From Phoma sp. XZ068 (lineage: Eukaryota > Ascomycota > Dothideomycetes > Pleosporales > Didymellaceae), in the NCBI GenBank assembly GCA_004835665.1, contig RBKR01000012.1, positions 620,001 to 684,000 of the forward strand: a stretch of 64,000 nt of DNA. Direction: 5' to 3'. Position numbers and translations under genes: made by a program. The notes beneath the pieces were generated by a model. The model saw only the letters and a list, made by a program, of their open reading frames with translations. It ran no database searches and was not told where the DNA came from. Shown here in pieces: positions 20,575-33,722 of this stretch (position 1 is its first letter; each line of letters opens with the position of its first letter).

Positions 20575-23500
20575 CACAATCACGGGTCGGGTGTTCAATA
20601 GACTATTTTGCATCAAAGCATTCCGCATGGAGATCGTCTGCGCGGTTACGTTTGACACTGTCTAATGATTCCCTTTAGATTCACCCTAGTATCCTGCGGA
20701 GAGTCTTGCAGCACCTTGTTGAACCTGTGACTATTGCCATTCCCTCAGCCCGCGTCCGAAAAGCTGTAAATGATCATGTCAAACGTCACTTTCTTTCGAG
20801 AAATCACCACTAAGGTGGCTTGTTGTTGAGGTCGCTGCCACGGCCGTCTGCAGGGAAACATTGCCCAGAAATCCACATCGAGACGGAACCATATCCGTAT
20901 CGCTGAGCGATGCCGTTCAAGGTCCTGAGTGCCGAATATTGTGTACCGATATCCATTGAAGCTTCACTGGTGGTGAAGTGGTGGACTTGGCACGATGCCA
21001 CCGCTGCCGGACGGGTTTGTGTCAAGGCACCAGAAGTAGCTGATTTAGACATGTTGTAAGATTTCCAAGACGCCGTCGTGAACTCAAAAGGACAGCATGT
21101 CTTGGCATGCGCTTGTGTTCGTTGGTCTGCGATGTTGGCGGACTGTCGTTCGCTGGAAATGTCAACAAGGTACCTTGCCAGACGCGATGCGGGGTAGTGC
21201 TCCCTAACTTGACACATCTGAACCTGGGCGGCAAGAAGCCATTATGTTTGGCAAGGCTTATTTTGCGCAGCGTACCGGGTCGATCATATCCGGTAAAACA
21301 ATCTTTGTCATCATCTTGATCATTGTTCGCAGGGCTATTCACGTACGCAAGGCGTTCGCACAATCATCTGCTCCAGGACGACAGAGGAAACAGCGCTTCA
21401 AGTCTCAGGCTTTTCGAGTGAAGATGAATCCTGGAGCAATCTCAGCACCGTCTCAGCTGAATTCTTCGCAACTGCAACGAACATGACTGGCTCAGTAACT
21501 GCAGTTTCGCCACGCGATTTTTGGCACTGCTTGGACATGCTTACACAGCTATAAACATGCATAGTCGTCAAGATACGCTAACCCCCGCATCTCTTTAAAG
21601 TAGCGTCGAGCCATCTAAAAATACTCCTTGCATCACTGGCACCATGACGAGATTAGTCCGATTGTGTTCTTCTTATTGGCCACGAGCGCTAGTATGCCCA
21701 AAAAGGAAGGCATGTTCAGCTGCGGTCCAGGTCTTCACTTACTAGTTAAGCAACGTTCTCGAAGCGAATGGAGCTATCGATTTTTGAGCCATCACATCTC
21801 CAAGTGCAGCAAGACTTTGCTGCCGTTGAGAGCATCACGATCGGTACCCCACTTTCTTGTGGGACTTCTTCAGGACAGGTCCAGACTCGATTCGTGATGT
21901 CTCGTCGTCAACTTGAACCCCATATGTACTTAGAAATGGTACAGTTAAGCGTTTTGACAGTCATGGATGTCTCGGGTCGCTACTCTGTGTTGTATACTGT
22001 ATTACGCAGATGGTCGATCCGTGCTCAAAAAAAAGCCCTGCGCACTTCCCGATGTTGTGCATGCGTGACAGGCAAGCCTAACTCTTCCCTTCATAAAAGC
22101 AGCGTAACCTTTTTCTCACAATTACTAGTAAAGAACCTTGTACCCATGTAGTCACTCCACTCTGCCAAGGTATTCCACCACGCCAAAGAAAGCTTCATTC
22201 ACACTGCCGAGGCGTTTGAGCCACAAGCTAAGCTCTGTAGTTGACGGCGGAACGGTACCATGTGGTCACTAGCTGGTTGTAACACAGCCTCCCACGCCGT
22301 TTTCGGTACCAAACTCATGCTGACGTTCAAACAAGGCAGAAACCCGAGGTACAATGCACTTTCTCCGCCTTTGTTATAAGCTCGAAAGGTGGACGGGATG
22401 TCGAGTGGCTGAGTGCGGAGGAGGCGGGACGAACGACTGGGAAGTTGCTCGGACAGAGCTCTCTATGCAGTATGGCAGACATCGAGTTGGCGTGATGCGC
22501 TGGCGAAGGTAAGCTTGTACCAGCTGCAACCAGCAGTCAATGGAAAACGCCCGCAGCAGAGCAAGAGAAAGTGTATCTGTTGAGTCTGCATTTTGGCACC
22601 TTGAGTATCCTCAACTTTGAACGATGAGCGATGCTCGTAATTGCGTGCGTTATGATGTAAGCCATGCTATGCTCCGCTTATATGAGGTGCAGGCGCATTT
22701 TACAATCATCCATGGCTTGTGCCTCCTGCCTTTTACCTTGGATATAATCCACTTGTGGGGCATGCAGATGTGCGGTTAGTGCTGATGCAGTTGCAGGTGA
22801 CTGCTTGCCGACTACCAGTAGTTCGAGTGACTAGGTTGAACTCCAGAGAAGTCAAGTGAAGAAACGAGGCGCACGATAGTGCATCGCAGGCGCTGCGCTT
22901 AATAAATTCACGGTTCTGGGCCTTGGTCTTTCAAGAAATTGGCTGTCAATCTAAAAAAAACCATTCAGTTCTCTGCTATCGTACTTCCCGTTCAACTTCA
23001 GAAAGCATTTTCCTTGTTCGACAGCATACCGCTGATACCCGGCCCGCGAGAAATGTATTCCACTTACCGACAGTTAGTCTTCAAATTTCAGATTGACTCA
23101 CACTCTCAACCCTATTTCCAGAGATGTAAATAGTGGAGTTTCAGACCAATGTCGATGCTTTTTGGAGACTAGAACCGGTCAATCATCAATCGGGACTTGG
23201 CGGTACATTGTTTTCTATTGGGACTGCCCATATCATATCTGCGGTCTAAAAAAGCGTAAGATTCGTGTGAGCTGCGATCATTACGTGTGTTCTGCTCCGA
23301 CAGTTGTAGCGGATCACGCGATCAGTCCATGGAGCTAAATTGGCCCTCAGTCATCTCCAATCAGCCTCGCCTTATGTGGGATATTTTCAATGGTCTTCTG
23401 TAAGTGTTCTGGTCTTTCCCATGATATGAATCCTGAGGATGGTGCGATAAGTTGCAGGAAAGTACGAAGCGGGCGCACTCAGGTTGAGGCAGCATCAGCT

Positions 23501-23793
23501 TTCGATGATACAACAACATTGTTCACTCATCGGTAAGGTACTGGCCATATAGAGCTGACGTGCTGAATATGCTCTGGTGGATGAGTGCAAGACATCAGGG
23601 GGAAACTTGAGGATGCTGAGTGAAGGAACGTGTGCTGGTAGTTGAGGCATAATCAACAATGACGTAGATGGCCCAAGCTTCCCCCGCCTCCCAAAACCAG
23701 GCAGTCACGACAACACCACTTCTCTCTCACAACCTTTGCAACAAAGCCAAACACCTCACATACACCAGAATCAACTGCCAAGTCGCCGTAAAG
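20575..23793. other. Gene-poor tract of 3.2 kb
   Basis: No gene supported. Small overlapping frames occur on both strands around 20810-21363 and 21628-22151 without signal peptides, domains or splice-consistent extensions. Composition becomes AT-rich toward 22900-23500. No transposase or reverse-transcriptase motifs seen. Confidence 0.4.
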
Positions 23794-24166
23794 ATGTTCA
23801 ACTACGCTCTCGCCGCCCTCCTCCAGCTGTCCATGTTCCTCCTTGTGGAGGCTGCACCTGTCACCGTTCAGAGCGCCAAACCTTGGCAAACTGGCACTGG
23901 AGGCGGTATTTTGGGTTTTATCGTTCTTGTTCTCGACATAATTGCATGGAGTGAGTTCTCCTGTGTAGCTTAATTGCCAGTCTTCCCTTTCCTGTACTCG
24001 AGCTGACATGTGTGTCACAGTTGAGATCTTCAAGTCAAACCGTCCGGTGTCCGGCAAGGTCATCTGGTCCCTCGTTGTCTTCCTCTTCCCCGTCGTCGGC
24101 ATGATCATTTACTATCTCTTCTCCAACCGCCAGGCTCACAACACCTATGAGCCTATTAGCGCATAG
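23794..24166 (+). CDS. Small membrane protein, PLDc_N-like
   Basis: Two exons, 23794-23950 and 24021-24166 (70-bp intron); 100 aa. Begins with MFNYALAALLQLSMFLLVEA, a signal peptide or first membrane anchor, then after a short loop GGGILGFIVLVLDIIAWIEIF, the charged link KSNRPVSGKVIW and a second membrane segment SLVVFLFPVVGMIIYYLFSN. The pattern of a hydrophobic helix, a short Lys/Arg link ending in K-IW, and FPVVG-YYL is that of the phospholipase D N-terminal (PLDc_N) module found alone in short fungal proteins and fused in cardiolipin synthases. No catalytic HKD motif, so it is not an enzyme by itself. Upstream in-frame ATG at 23668 exists but would put 42 polar residues before the signal peptide. 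Confidence 0.82.
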
Positions 24167-24822
24167 AAGGCACTTGGTCACGCGACACGCGCACACACAC
24201 CCCACTGCATTTACGGTGATGGAAGGAGAATCCCAGAAACCCAGTTCACTGGATCCGTGATGGAGGAAGTACTGCGAGGCGTGCACTGCAGTTGTACGCG
24301 CAATATGTGGATTAGCGAATGGAGTTGGTGGTCGGTCTCACACTCTCGGACGTTCCTTTGGCGCACTCGATAAGCATGTGATACTTCATATTTACGATTA
24401 TAATTCAACTTAGTTGGTGCGAGTCAGTCCGAATTGGACATGTGATGCTGCTTCTGCTTCCACTCTTGCTACATGCCAGTGAAGTCATTGACCCTCACGT
24501 AGGTTCAAACAAGCCAGAACTACTCGCAACATTCCAAGGAAGTAAAAGTTCATTGAGTTTGGCGCTGGCAAGAGAAGGCTTTTGCTGGCTATATGTTATG
24601 GACATGTTGCGGTCACGAAGGCTGCACACTTCAGGCGTCCCGCGGTCGGGTACAACTCGATCATGTCGGACATATCGGTCGGCTAGCCAATCACAGTAAC
24701 CCAAAGTCGGTCATAAGCCCGTCTAATTGTAGTCAATCCCACCTTGATTAATTCTAACGCATTCTTGATTATTACACAGCTTCCTCTCTGCTATATCTCA
24801 TCACTATCAGCCCAAGGCCATC
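24167..24822. other. Intergenic region
   Basis: About 650 bp between two plus-strand genes. Nothing beyond presumed 3' UTR and the promoter of the Zn2Cys6 gene. Confidence 0.45.
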
Positions 24823-27066
24823 ATGACAGACACCACTCGAAGACGGAGGCGGCCTGCAATGTGAGCTCAACCGACGGTGTTAGAGCGCTCTGGTGACCAA
24901 CGCTAATACCCGATCAGTTCATGTACTCTATGCAGGCGCCGCAAGGTACGCTGCAATAAGGAAACTCCGTGCAGTAATTGTGTTCGCTCAAGGAATGCGC
25001 TGTGCGTATATGAAACCAATCCACACGCAGTCCCTGGTCACAACGTTGCCATTGCGCCTGCCCTCGACGCCAATCGTTCTACTGCACTAAATTCGATGGG
25101 CTCTGATACCACCTCGTTATCGACCAACCAAATATCCATAGAACTGGATACCATGAGACTGAGGATACAGGAGCTAGAGAATCAGCTGTCCCAAGCCAGC
25201 ACGCCAGCCTCTTCTGCACCATCTATCTCGTCGAAGTCTGTAGCATCCACTCCCTCATTTGAGACGGATCAGGTAAAGTCCACTCTAGGAGGAACATTCG
25301 ACGTAGTTCAAGAAAGTCGACTCTTTGGCCAGGCGCAGGCTGTAGTCCGCAGCGTTGCCCACAAGAATCGGGTTTTTGGGCAAAGCCATTGGATCTCGAG
25401 CTTCACACTCTTCCGGGACATCATCGAAATGATCGAACCGCACATGAGAAGCAACTCTTCGAAGTTACTCTCTGATGTACAGCGAGCGAAAGCATTGTCG
25501 CGAACAATAAAAGCACAGCGTGCACCGCAATGGCCGACTGCACCCACGACGGACATACCTCCTAAACATACATGCGACATACTTGTGGACGGCTACCTTC
25601 GAACCATAGAGACGCTGTATCGTGTGGTGCATATACCAACATTCCGCAAGCAATACGAAGCCATCTGGGAGACGGACTCACAGCCCACCACTGGGTTCAT
25701 GGTGCAGCTGAAACTGATTCTAGCCATTGGTGCAACTCTGTATGATTCGAAATTTTCCAAGCGCATCGAGGCCACCCGATGGGTGTACGAAGCACAGTCC
25801 TGGTTGATGTCACCAGCCTTCAAATCGAAGCTTGGCATTTGCTTCCTGCAGAACAATATCCTCGTACTACTAGCTCGCGAGCTGGTCGATGTTGGTGGTG
25901 AACTTATCTGGATATCTGCTGGGGCTGTGGTGCGATCTGCCGTATATATGGGTTTGCACAAGGATCCCGCACATCTGCAGAACATGTCGAGTCTCGATGC
26001 TGAGATGAGACGACGGATCTGGAATACCATTCTTGAGATCTCACTGCAATCTAGTCTTGTATCTGGCGGACCTTGCTTTATCTCGCTAAACGAATTTGAT
26101 ACTCAGGCCCCCGAAAATTTCAATGACGTGAATCTGGACGAAACAAATCCTACACCCAGGCCATCAAGTCACTATACCCAAAGTTCTATTTCAATAGCTC
26201 TCAGACATACATTTCCAGCTAGGCTCGCTGTGGTGAAGTTCCTCAATGATCTCTTCTCCGCTGGAACCTACGAGGAGACTCTCAGACTTGATGGCCACAT
26301 TCGTTCGGCCTACAAAGACTTACGTCACAAACTTCAATTGTTCTCTACCGATACCGGGGCAGCGCCCACACAGTTTGAGTTGCAAGCAGTCGACTTCGTC
26401 CTACATCGCTATATGTCGTCCCTTCACGTGCCTTACTTCTCGGCCTCATTACATGAGGCTACATACGCATATACCAGGAAGGTCGTGGTCGAGTCATCGC
26501 TCAAACTTTGGTCGTTAGCGGGCTCATCTCGCGCCATCACCAGCAGCTCATCGTTCCCATATGCAGAAGGAGATCTTCCGCGACTGTGCAGATGCGGTTC
26601 GGGGTTCTTCCGCGCTTTCGCTTTTCAATCCGCCTCTCTATTAGGCGTTGAGCTTCGCGCCTTGTATCAAGAAGATAGTATCAGCGAAGTCAATGTACGC
26701 CCCGATCTTGTCGATATAGTTGAAGACGCTGCAGATTGGTACCTACACTGCATCAGAGCTGGTGAGACAGGCATAAAGGGATACATGCTTCTCAGCATAT
26801 TAGCTGTCCAGATTGATGCGCTGAGACGAAATGTCAGCAAGGATGATATGCCGCTTATACTTGTCAATGCAGCACAGGAAGCAGAAACTCGCTGCCTGCC
26901 ACTGCTCGAGGAGTTGGCTGGATACGGGCAAACAGGCGATGATGCTGATGCTTTTGTAAACATGGATTTCCAACAATCTGCGGGATTTCTGGAAGACTGG
27001 GATACGCTGATGGCAGATGTCTTCAATTTTGGAAGTGGAGCATCTTTCGACGCTTTTCTGACTTAA
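24823..27066 (+). CDS. Zn2Cys6 fungal transcription factor
   Basis: Two exons, 24823-24860 and 24918-27066 (57-bp intron); 728 aa. After MTDTTRRRRRPAI comes a complete binuclear zinc cluster with Cys at 15, 18, 25, 31, 34 and 42 (spacing C-x2-C-x6-C-x5-C-x2-C-x7-C), starting SCTLCRRRKVRC. The first intron lies immediately before the cluster, a common place in this family. A short coiled coil follows (IELDTMRLRIQELENQLSQA), then the fungal-specific transcription factor domain from about residue 230, with HIPTFRKQYEAIWE, SAGAVVRSAVYMGLHKDP and AEMRRRIWNTILEISLQ. It is a DNA-binding regulator of unknown target. No metabolic cluster surrounds it, so no pathway is implied by context. Confidence 0.93.
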
Positions 27067-27720
27067 TGGAAGTAAACATGTTTCGTGCTTTACATTGAAA
27101 CTGGTTCTCTTAATACAGAATCGCAAGACAGCATTGGTCCAGGCTTTGTTGTTACAAAGTTCTTGGCTTATTTGGGAAAATACCCTGAAGGATAGATACT
27201 CCAGAAGTCAGAACATAGCATAGAAGGCTGATTTCTGAGGCGAACACAAGGCTGTAAGCACGTGAAGTCGGCATGTCCGACAGTATGATGTTCTTCTTCA
27301 AAGACTGATGCTCTTATCGATTGTATGCGGTGATGGAGCGAGGTGTACACCGCGCAAGAACGTTTTCATTGCCCGAGGCGTCCAGTGTCGGAGGAACGCA
27401 TTGACCTGCTGCCAGAAGCAAACAACGCAGCTTGGAATCTACCGGATTTGACACTGCTATGTGGCACATGCAACCTGCGTGTAGGTTTGTATACGTTCCT
27501 AATACGGAAGAAACGCTGGTGGTTCTTTGGAACGACGACGTCGGGGATCCGCGACTCTCACAATGTGGGCCCGCTCGGCTGAACCGACCAATCATAGATG
27601 ACATCACGATGAGCTCAGCTCCACCGAAAAGCACGCCTGGCTGTAGGTGTCGACCTCCCCTAATCGATCCCACGATCAAATGTGAGCTTCCTAAGTCTTA
27701 AGCCAATATGCCCTGACATT
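27067..27720. other. Intergenic region
   Basis: About 650 bp; no gene recognised. Short frames on both strands near 27314-27701 overlap each other and lack protein features. Confidence 0.45.
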
Positions 27721-29181
27721 ATGGGCAGCCTTATGTCCACGCAACAGCCTGAAAATAAAGGGTGGAAGTCAGAAGCGCAGTTCGCAATGGAATCCTCGTG
27801 TTTCTGCGTTATATGCGGGTCGCCATTCGATCTTAAGGGGGAAGTGTACAACTTGGACACAGGAGCGGCCCGCTATAAGGTAACCATAGCGCTCTGAATC
27901 ACCAATTCCGTCTGCTCACAACACCCAGTGGATGCGAAACCATCGCCTGATTGGTAGCAGGCACGATGTTCACCAACACAATCTTGGAGGCTTATCGGAG
28001 GAAGACTTCCAGTAAGTCCATTATCGTTCACAAGCTTGTCCATAATAACTTTCAGGCAGCTCGGCCTGCTACAACACATCGGACAGCGCCGATGTCTTCC
28101 TTTCAGCAAGAGCGACATGCGACGAGAGAAACGACCAGCTTGTCCATATTGACGGGCTTTACCCGGATACTAATATTCCATACACTATCACGTTCAACGC
28201 TATGCAACAAATTAGTGGCCACGACACAATCTTTCCGTTGCACGAGAACTGTCTGGAAATCAGTCGTCGCGCCATTGATCAGCTCAAGCCAGTCTCGTTC
28301 TCGTTGAATGGCCAGAAACTCTCCAGTCTGTCAATCTTGAACAAAATTTTACAAACTCGATACCGGGAAAACGCGAAACGCACAAAACATGATGATCTAA
28401 TCACGAGGAATGATCTATTCGAGCTGTGCACTGCAACGGACACTAATGGGCCACGAAGTGTTGTGGGACTCTCGCTGCTGGAATGGTGGGCTGGCGGGTA
28501 TGAGGTACGCAGCAGGATCATGTACCCGCTTCAAGACTGACTTATAAACAGAAGTTCTACACCAATCCGGTGAACGTACCAAACATCACGACTAGCGTGC
28601 TTGACTTGCTCCGAGACACTGCCGCTCCTGAAGCTCGTCGGCAGTGTTTCCCACCACCATCTCGCGCATTGAGTGCTCTAGAACGGCTGCCGATTGAATT
28701 GCTCGATCAGATCGGTGTTCGACTTTCGGCTTACTCTGCTCTTGCATTGCACAGAACGTCCAGAACACTAGCTATGAAAATGCCGCTAGATACCAATTTC
28801 TGGCGGAAAAGTTTAATGGGCGGAAACGCTCTCCCCTACCTGTGGGATCTTGATGTAGAAAAGCTTAAGGCACAACGCCAAGAGCGCATAATAGCTTCGG
28901 CCAATCCGGACACTGCTTGGGACTGGAAAGCGGTCGGACAGCTGCTTGCAACGAAACACTTCCCATTAAAGAGTTCGGACCCACGAATAGTTGACCTACC
29001 AAATGGCCTCTGGAATCGCCGGAGAATTTGGAGTATCATAGAAGAGGCTTACCGACATGATATGTCTGAGTCTTCAGTCAGAAATCGAGCCGATAGTGCT
29101 GTTGTAGAGCGCAAACGCCGTGAACCAGTCTTCGATTGGCAAGTGGAGGAGATAATGGACGATCTTGGGCATTACTCTTGA
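27721..29181 (+). CDS. F-box-like protein with N-terminal CxxC
   Basis: Four exons: 27721-27879, 27929-28011, 28060-28504, 28552-29181; 438 aa. The N-terminus has CFCVICGSPFDL, a Cys pair arrangement frequent in a large group of fungal F-box proteins. The F-box itself lies after residue 260: ALERLPIELLDQIGVRLSAYSALALHRTSRTL, followed by FWRKSLMGGNALPYLWDLD. F-box proteins recruit targets to SCF ubiquitin ligases through Skp1. Intron 2 is the least certain: acceptor at 28059 keeps frame and gives HSACYNTSD, whereas the nearer AG at 28055 would not. ATG at 27721 chosen; a second Met four codons later is possible. Substrate unknown. Confidence 0.82.
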
Positions 29182-29200
29182 AGTATCTCTCAGCCCTACG

Positions 29201-30474
29201 CTACCAAATCAAGTTCAGCCACTGTTCCCACAGAGAGCCATACCCAACATACACGTTCTCTGTTAGGTCGGTCATATACAGCCACTCAACACTTCGCCTC
29301 ACGTTATCAACAACCTTCCGCAGACGTACATTACCGGTATTGGAAGGCGTTGAGTGTATAAGCATACCAAAGTTCTGTCTGTGCAGACTATGCTGTTGTA
29401 AACCCTTCACACTGGCCTTCAGCTGCTCACGACTCGGCAAATCTGCATACGTCCCCTCAAAAACGACAACCATATCTGCCCTATATCGTACTAGTCCGAT
29501 ATCTGGTACACAGCCCGGGTTGTGGACGACCAGCTTCGGCTCCAAAAATCCTTCAGAATGTCGCACCGTGGCACTGATGTTTCTGAGATACTCGCTCGCG
29601 TTCCCCTCATTTCTGTATGGCGTCTGGTCGAAGAAAATACCATTTAGCCTGAGATCCTGGAATTTAGCCCAACCGCTGTATGTTGCTATCTCAGCACGAA
29701 TGGTTGCGTTGTCTCGGGTACCATAATCGGTACGGATATAACCCAGGGTCTGGACATGCGGGTAGACTTCCAGGGCGTTTAGAACGTCGATATACTCTGT
29801 AGGAGGTCGTTTCGTATCTCCGGGTCCATCATTGGGGTTAATGATGACCGTGAACTTGACATCTTGGTGTTGTACAATGCTGCGAAACGTTAGCACCGGT
29901 TCTCTCGCAAAGGTATTCACAAGGAGACATACGCATCATACAGCCGATTCCACGATCCAGGATCTGGAAACACATACGAAGGCACAAGTATATTGACCGG
30001 CAACTGCACGATGAATTTCTGCGCTATCACAGCAACAAGCGGCACCCCAATGACGAGCAAGAACGCCAATGTGATCGTAACCGAGAGTGCCAGAACACGA
30101 TCATCAATGTGCCAATACGTAACACGGAATCTCCTCTTCTCGGTCGACTGTGCTCTGCATTGTTTGTAATACTCAGCGAGCGCTCTTGACTGTCGATTTT
30201 CAGGATGGGGGCGCGTGGGCCGCTCAGCGAGGATGAGGGCTGGCTTGAGTGGCGTGATCTTATCGTCGATTTCGTCTTGATCTTGATCTTGGGAGTAGAT
30301 TGAACTTGCGGGTCTGATGCTCAGTGGTACTGAAATCGGGCGCGATGATCGCTTGCTGTGCCGGCCCGGGATGGCGAGGCTGAAAGGGCTGGAGACATTG
30401 CGGTTGGTGAGTGAGTCGCGATTGGAGCTGAAGGAGGTTCTGACGCTGAGACGCGGTCTCGTTGGGGAAGCCAT
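29201..30474 (-). CDS. Spherulin-4 family (GH135-like) type II membrane protein
   Basis: Two exons, 29933-30474 and 29201-29879 (53-bp intron); 406 aa. A Ser/Arg-rich cytosolic N-terminus of about 126 residues is followed by one membrane segment (LALSVTITLAFLLVIGVPLV, about 127-150) and an extracellular domain with the spherulation-specific family pattern: VIINPNDGPG, VQTLGYIRTDYGTR, NGIFFDQTPYR and VVHNPGCVPD. Aspergillus Sph3, a GH135 member, cleaves galactosaminogalactan. Sequence here shows FFDQ where I would expect an acidic residue after FFD in many members, so activity is uncertain. The galactosaminogalactan genes (epimerase, transferase, deacetylase) are not adjacent. Ends only 19 bp from the convergent F-box gene stop. 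Confidence 0.86.
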
Positions 30475-31043
30475 TGAGTCTTTAATGAGATTGATAGTTT
30501 CAGGAGCTGCTGCAGCTGCTGCAGCTGGTTCGCATGGCCGGTGTCAACTGCATTCCTCGCTTCTGCAGCAACGCCGCCTCTCTGCGAGGTCGGTCCAATG
30601 ACAGCATCTAGCAAGTCGAACTGACGCATATTATGATCTCGTGGATGTTAGACACGTTCTGGAGATCAAGCGAAATTTAGGTCCGCCCTTAAATGCACTG
30701 GGTAGAACCTTTTCGACATGAAGCAGTAGCACGAAGCATTAGACTTCACAGCTGGGGCACATGCCAGTCAGCTAAAAAGATTCTAGCAGCTGCAGGGCTC
30801 CATGATAATGATGGTGTGTTCTTGAGCCACCAAACTCGATGTCTGCGATGACCAGACCGAGGTGTGATGGTGTTGATGCTCAGGGTGGGGCGCGCTCTGT
30901 GGGGCGAACGCTGCTAGCGCCTCCTGAACCGGGCTAGCGTGCAAAATCATAAGCGAGCCCGTCCTGCACACATTGAGAACTTCGAGCGCCAAATACACTC
31001 GCAACCTCCGTCGACATCGCTAACCCACAGCAAAACCTCCAAG
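30475..31043. other. Intergenic, divergent promoter region
   Basis: About 570 bp between the divergent spherulin-4 and RPL9 genes. A short CTGCAG-rich run (30504-30528) lies just upstream of the spherulin-4 start. No gene. Confidence 0.5.
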
Positions 31044-31870
31044 ATGAAGTACATGTACGTTTACCACTCGCAACACCGTCGAATCGCTGCGCCGCGCAAA
31101 CCTCGCACCCTCCAAATTCGGCGCCCGGCGAAGCATGGCAGCGCAATGCGAAACTCTGAGGATGCACGAACAGGACTGACAATTGCGCAACAGCCACTCC
31201 GAGGAATTGCTCGAGATCCCCGAGGGGGTCAAGGTCACCATCAAGACCAGGAACGTTGTCGTTGAGGGTGGGTGCTCAAAAGTCGCACATGCGCAGTACG
31301 CACACTGACAAACCCTCACAGGCCCCCGTGGCAAGCTCGAGAAGTCTCTCGGTCACTTGGCTGTCTCCTTCACCCACCCCAAGAAGAACGTCATCAAGAT
31401 CGAGCTCCACCACGGCTCGCGCAAGAGCGTCGCTACCCTCCGCACCGTCCGCACCCTCATCAACAACTTGGTCATTGGTGTCACCAAGGGCTACAAGTAC
31501 AAGATGCGCTACGTCTACGCCCATTTCCCCATCAACGTCAACATCGAGAAGAACAAGGAGACCGACCAGTTTGAGGTTGAGATCAGGAACTTCATTGGCG
31601 AGAAGCTTGTGCGCAGGGTGGTCATGAGGCCCGGTGTCAACGTCGAGGCATCGAAGAACCAGAAGGATGAGCTGCAGCTCTCCGGAAACGTAAGCGTGCT
31701 CTTGGAGCTTACTATGGTTCAGCCTGCTAACGGACGTCTAGTCCCTCGAGGATGTTTCCCAGTCAGCCGCCGACATCCAGCAAATCTGCAAGGTCCGCAA
31801 CAAGGATATCCGAAAGTTCTTGGACGGTCTCTACGTCTCGGAGCGCGGCAACATCGAGGAGGACGCTTAA
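31044..31870 (+). CDS. RPL9: 60S ribosomal protein L9 (uL6)
   Basis: Four exons: 31044-31054, 31194-31267, 31322-31689, 31742-31870; 193 aa. Near-universal L9/uL6 sequence is restored across all junctions: [74 protein letters not shown], then [14 protein letters not shown] and [17 protein letters not shown]. Structural protein of the large ribosomal subunit near the sarcin-ricin loop and GTPase centre. The first exon is only 11 nt and intron 1 is 139 bp, a long first intron being common in fungal ribosomal protein genes. The large in-frame read-through of intron 3 is not used because it destroys the conserved C-terminus. Confidence 0.97.
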
Positions 31871-32489
31871 GCGATTCGCGGGAGTACGGATTGTTTCTTT
31901 CACGGGCATATGAACGACTACGAGTGTCTTTGCATCACGGACTGCGGTCGGCGCCTTGGGGGATAAACTTCAAAACTGATGTTCAATACCATCACATCGT
32001 CGAAAAGACGGAAACCCAAACCGCTCACTCTCGCCCACGCTCGTTTTCATAACCGGTGATGTCTGCCACTGTGACAACGTACCAACATCTGAAGCCGTGT
32101 TATTAATGCTGTGTATAGTATGCCGAATGACAATGCACGAAAGCTCACAGAACAAACTCTGACTTCCGCCGCACAACTTATGGAGATGAGATTGCAACGC
32201 TGCGGGTACATCACGCACTCTAGCATGTACATGACGCATGCTTAGCGCAGTCTGATTGCTGCAGCTCTCACCCCGCTCCACCATCATCATCGGAAATGCG
32301 TCCTATCACCGCAAATGCCGCGTAGAGCAGCGGCATTAAAGCAATTCAGCCGCCCAGCTGCCTAATCAAGACGCATGATCAACCGTCCACACACATATAA
32401 GGTTGTTGGACTGGCAATGATGATGAATAGCAGTTATAGCACCTCGTCAACGTGATCCTCCGTAAAGCCTTCTACCACTTCCTGCAACA
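31871..32489. other. Intergenic region
   Basis: About 620 bp holding the RPL9 3' UTR and the promoter of the aldo/keto reductase gene. No gene or repeat recognised. Confidence 0.5.
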
Positions 32490-33722
32490 ATGCCTGATAA
32501 GCTAGATATCGAGGGGCTCCTCAAGGAGTCAAAAGCTGAATACAGACAGCTAGGCAAGAGTGGCCTACGTGTCTCAGTACCGATCCTTGGTGCTATGTCC
32601 ATTGGCTCGAGCAAGTGGCAACCATGGGTAATCGAGGAAGATGAAGCACTTCCATTGCTCAAAGCTGCATGGGACCGAGGGCTCACGACGTGGGATACTG
32701 GTAAGCAACGAGACGGAAGCCTGAAGCTGTCAGCTGACACTCCTGTTCAGCGAATGTCTATTCCAACGGCGCCTCCGAAGAAATCATCGGCAAAGCAATC
32801 AAAAAATACTCCCTTCCTCGCGAGAAACTCACTATCCTCACGAAATGTTACGGTACCGTCGGTGAAGATCCGGGTCTGCGCAGCATAATCTTCTCCAAAG
32901 AGCTGCCGCAGTTGAAGGACTATACAAATCACATCGGTCTCTCGCGCCAGGCTATCTTCAATGCCGTTAATGCATCGCTCAAACGTCTTGATCTTGAGTA
33001 CATTGACCTATTGCAAATCCATAGGTTTGATGATAAAGTGCCAATTGAGGAAACCATGGAGGCACTGCACGATCTGGTGAAGAGTGGGAAAGTCAGGTAC
33101 ATTGGCGCCAGTAGTATGTGGGCGGTGCAATTTGCACAGATGCAGTTCGTCGCTGAGAAACACGGATGGACAAAGGTACGCCTTACACTCCTTGAGACTG
33201 ATCATACCATTAACGCAACACAGTTCGTATCGATGCAGAACCACTACAACCTCCTCTACCGCGAAGAAGAGCGCGAGATGAATCGCTTCTGCAACTCCAC
33301 GGGTGTTGGTCTCATTCCCGTAAGCCCCTCCAACCCATCCCTTCCCACTACTGAAGTGATACTGACGCGCTTCACAGTGGGCTCCACTTTGCCGCGGCCA
33401 CCTGGCGCGGCCTGCGTCGTCCTTCGGCACAACAACACGCTCAGAAGGCGAGAAAACGAACGGCACAAGTTTCTCAGGCCACACCGAAGCAGACCGCAAG
33501 ATCGTCGAGCGCGTCGAGGAGCTGGCAAGCAAGCATGGCTGGAAGATGAGCCATGTGGCGCTTGCGTGGATCAACAAGCGTGTTGCGAGTCCGATCATTG
33601 GTTTTTCGAGTGTGGAGCGGATGGATGAGGCCCTGGAGGCGAGGGGAAAAGTGTTGAGTGATGAGGAGGAGAAGTATTTGGAGGAGCTCTATGTTGATAG
33701 GAAAATTCAGGGGCACTCCTAG
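32490..33722 (+). CDS. Aldo/keto reductase
   Basis: Four exons: 32490-32700, 32751-33175, 33224-33319, 33378-33722; 358 aa, a TIM-barrel NADPH-dependent reductase. The catalytic tetrad is complete: Asp69 and Tyr74 in TTWDTANVYSNG (split by intron 1), Lys102 in LTILTKCYG and His161 in [10 protein letters not shown]. The cofactor-binding C-terminal part shows [15 protein letters not shown]. The second half matches yeast Yakc/aryl-alcohol dehydrogenase-like members ([33 protein letters not shown]). Substrates are likely carbonyls of aromatic or aliphatic aldehydes; not readable from the sequence. Stands alone between RPL9 and a small protein gene. Confidence 0.92.
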
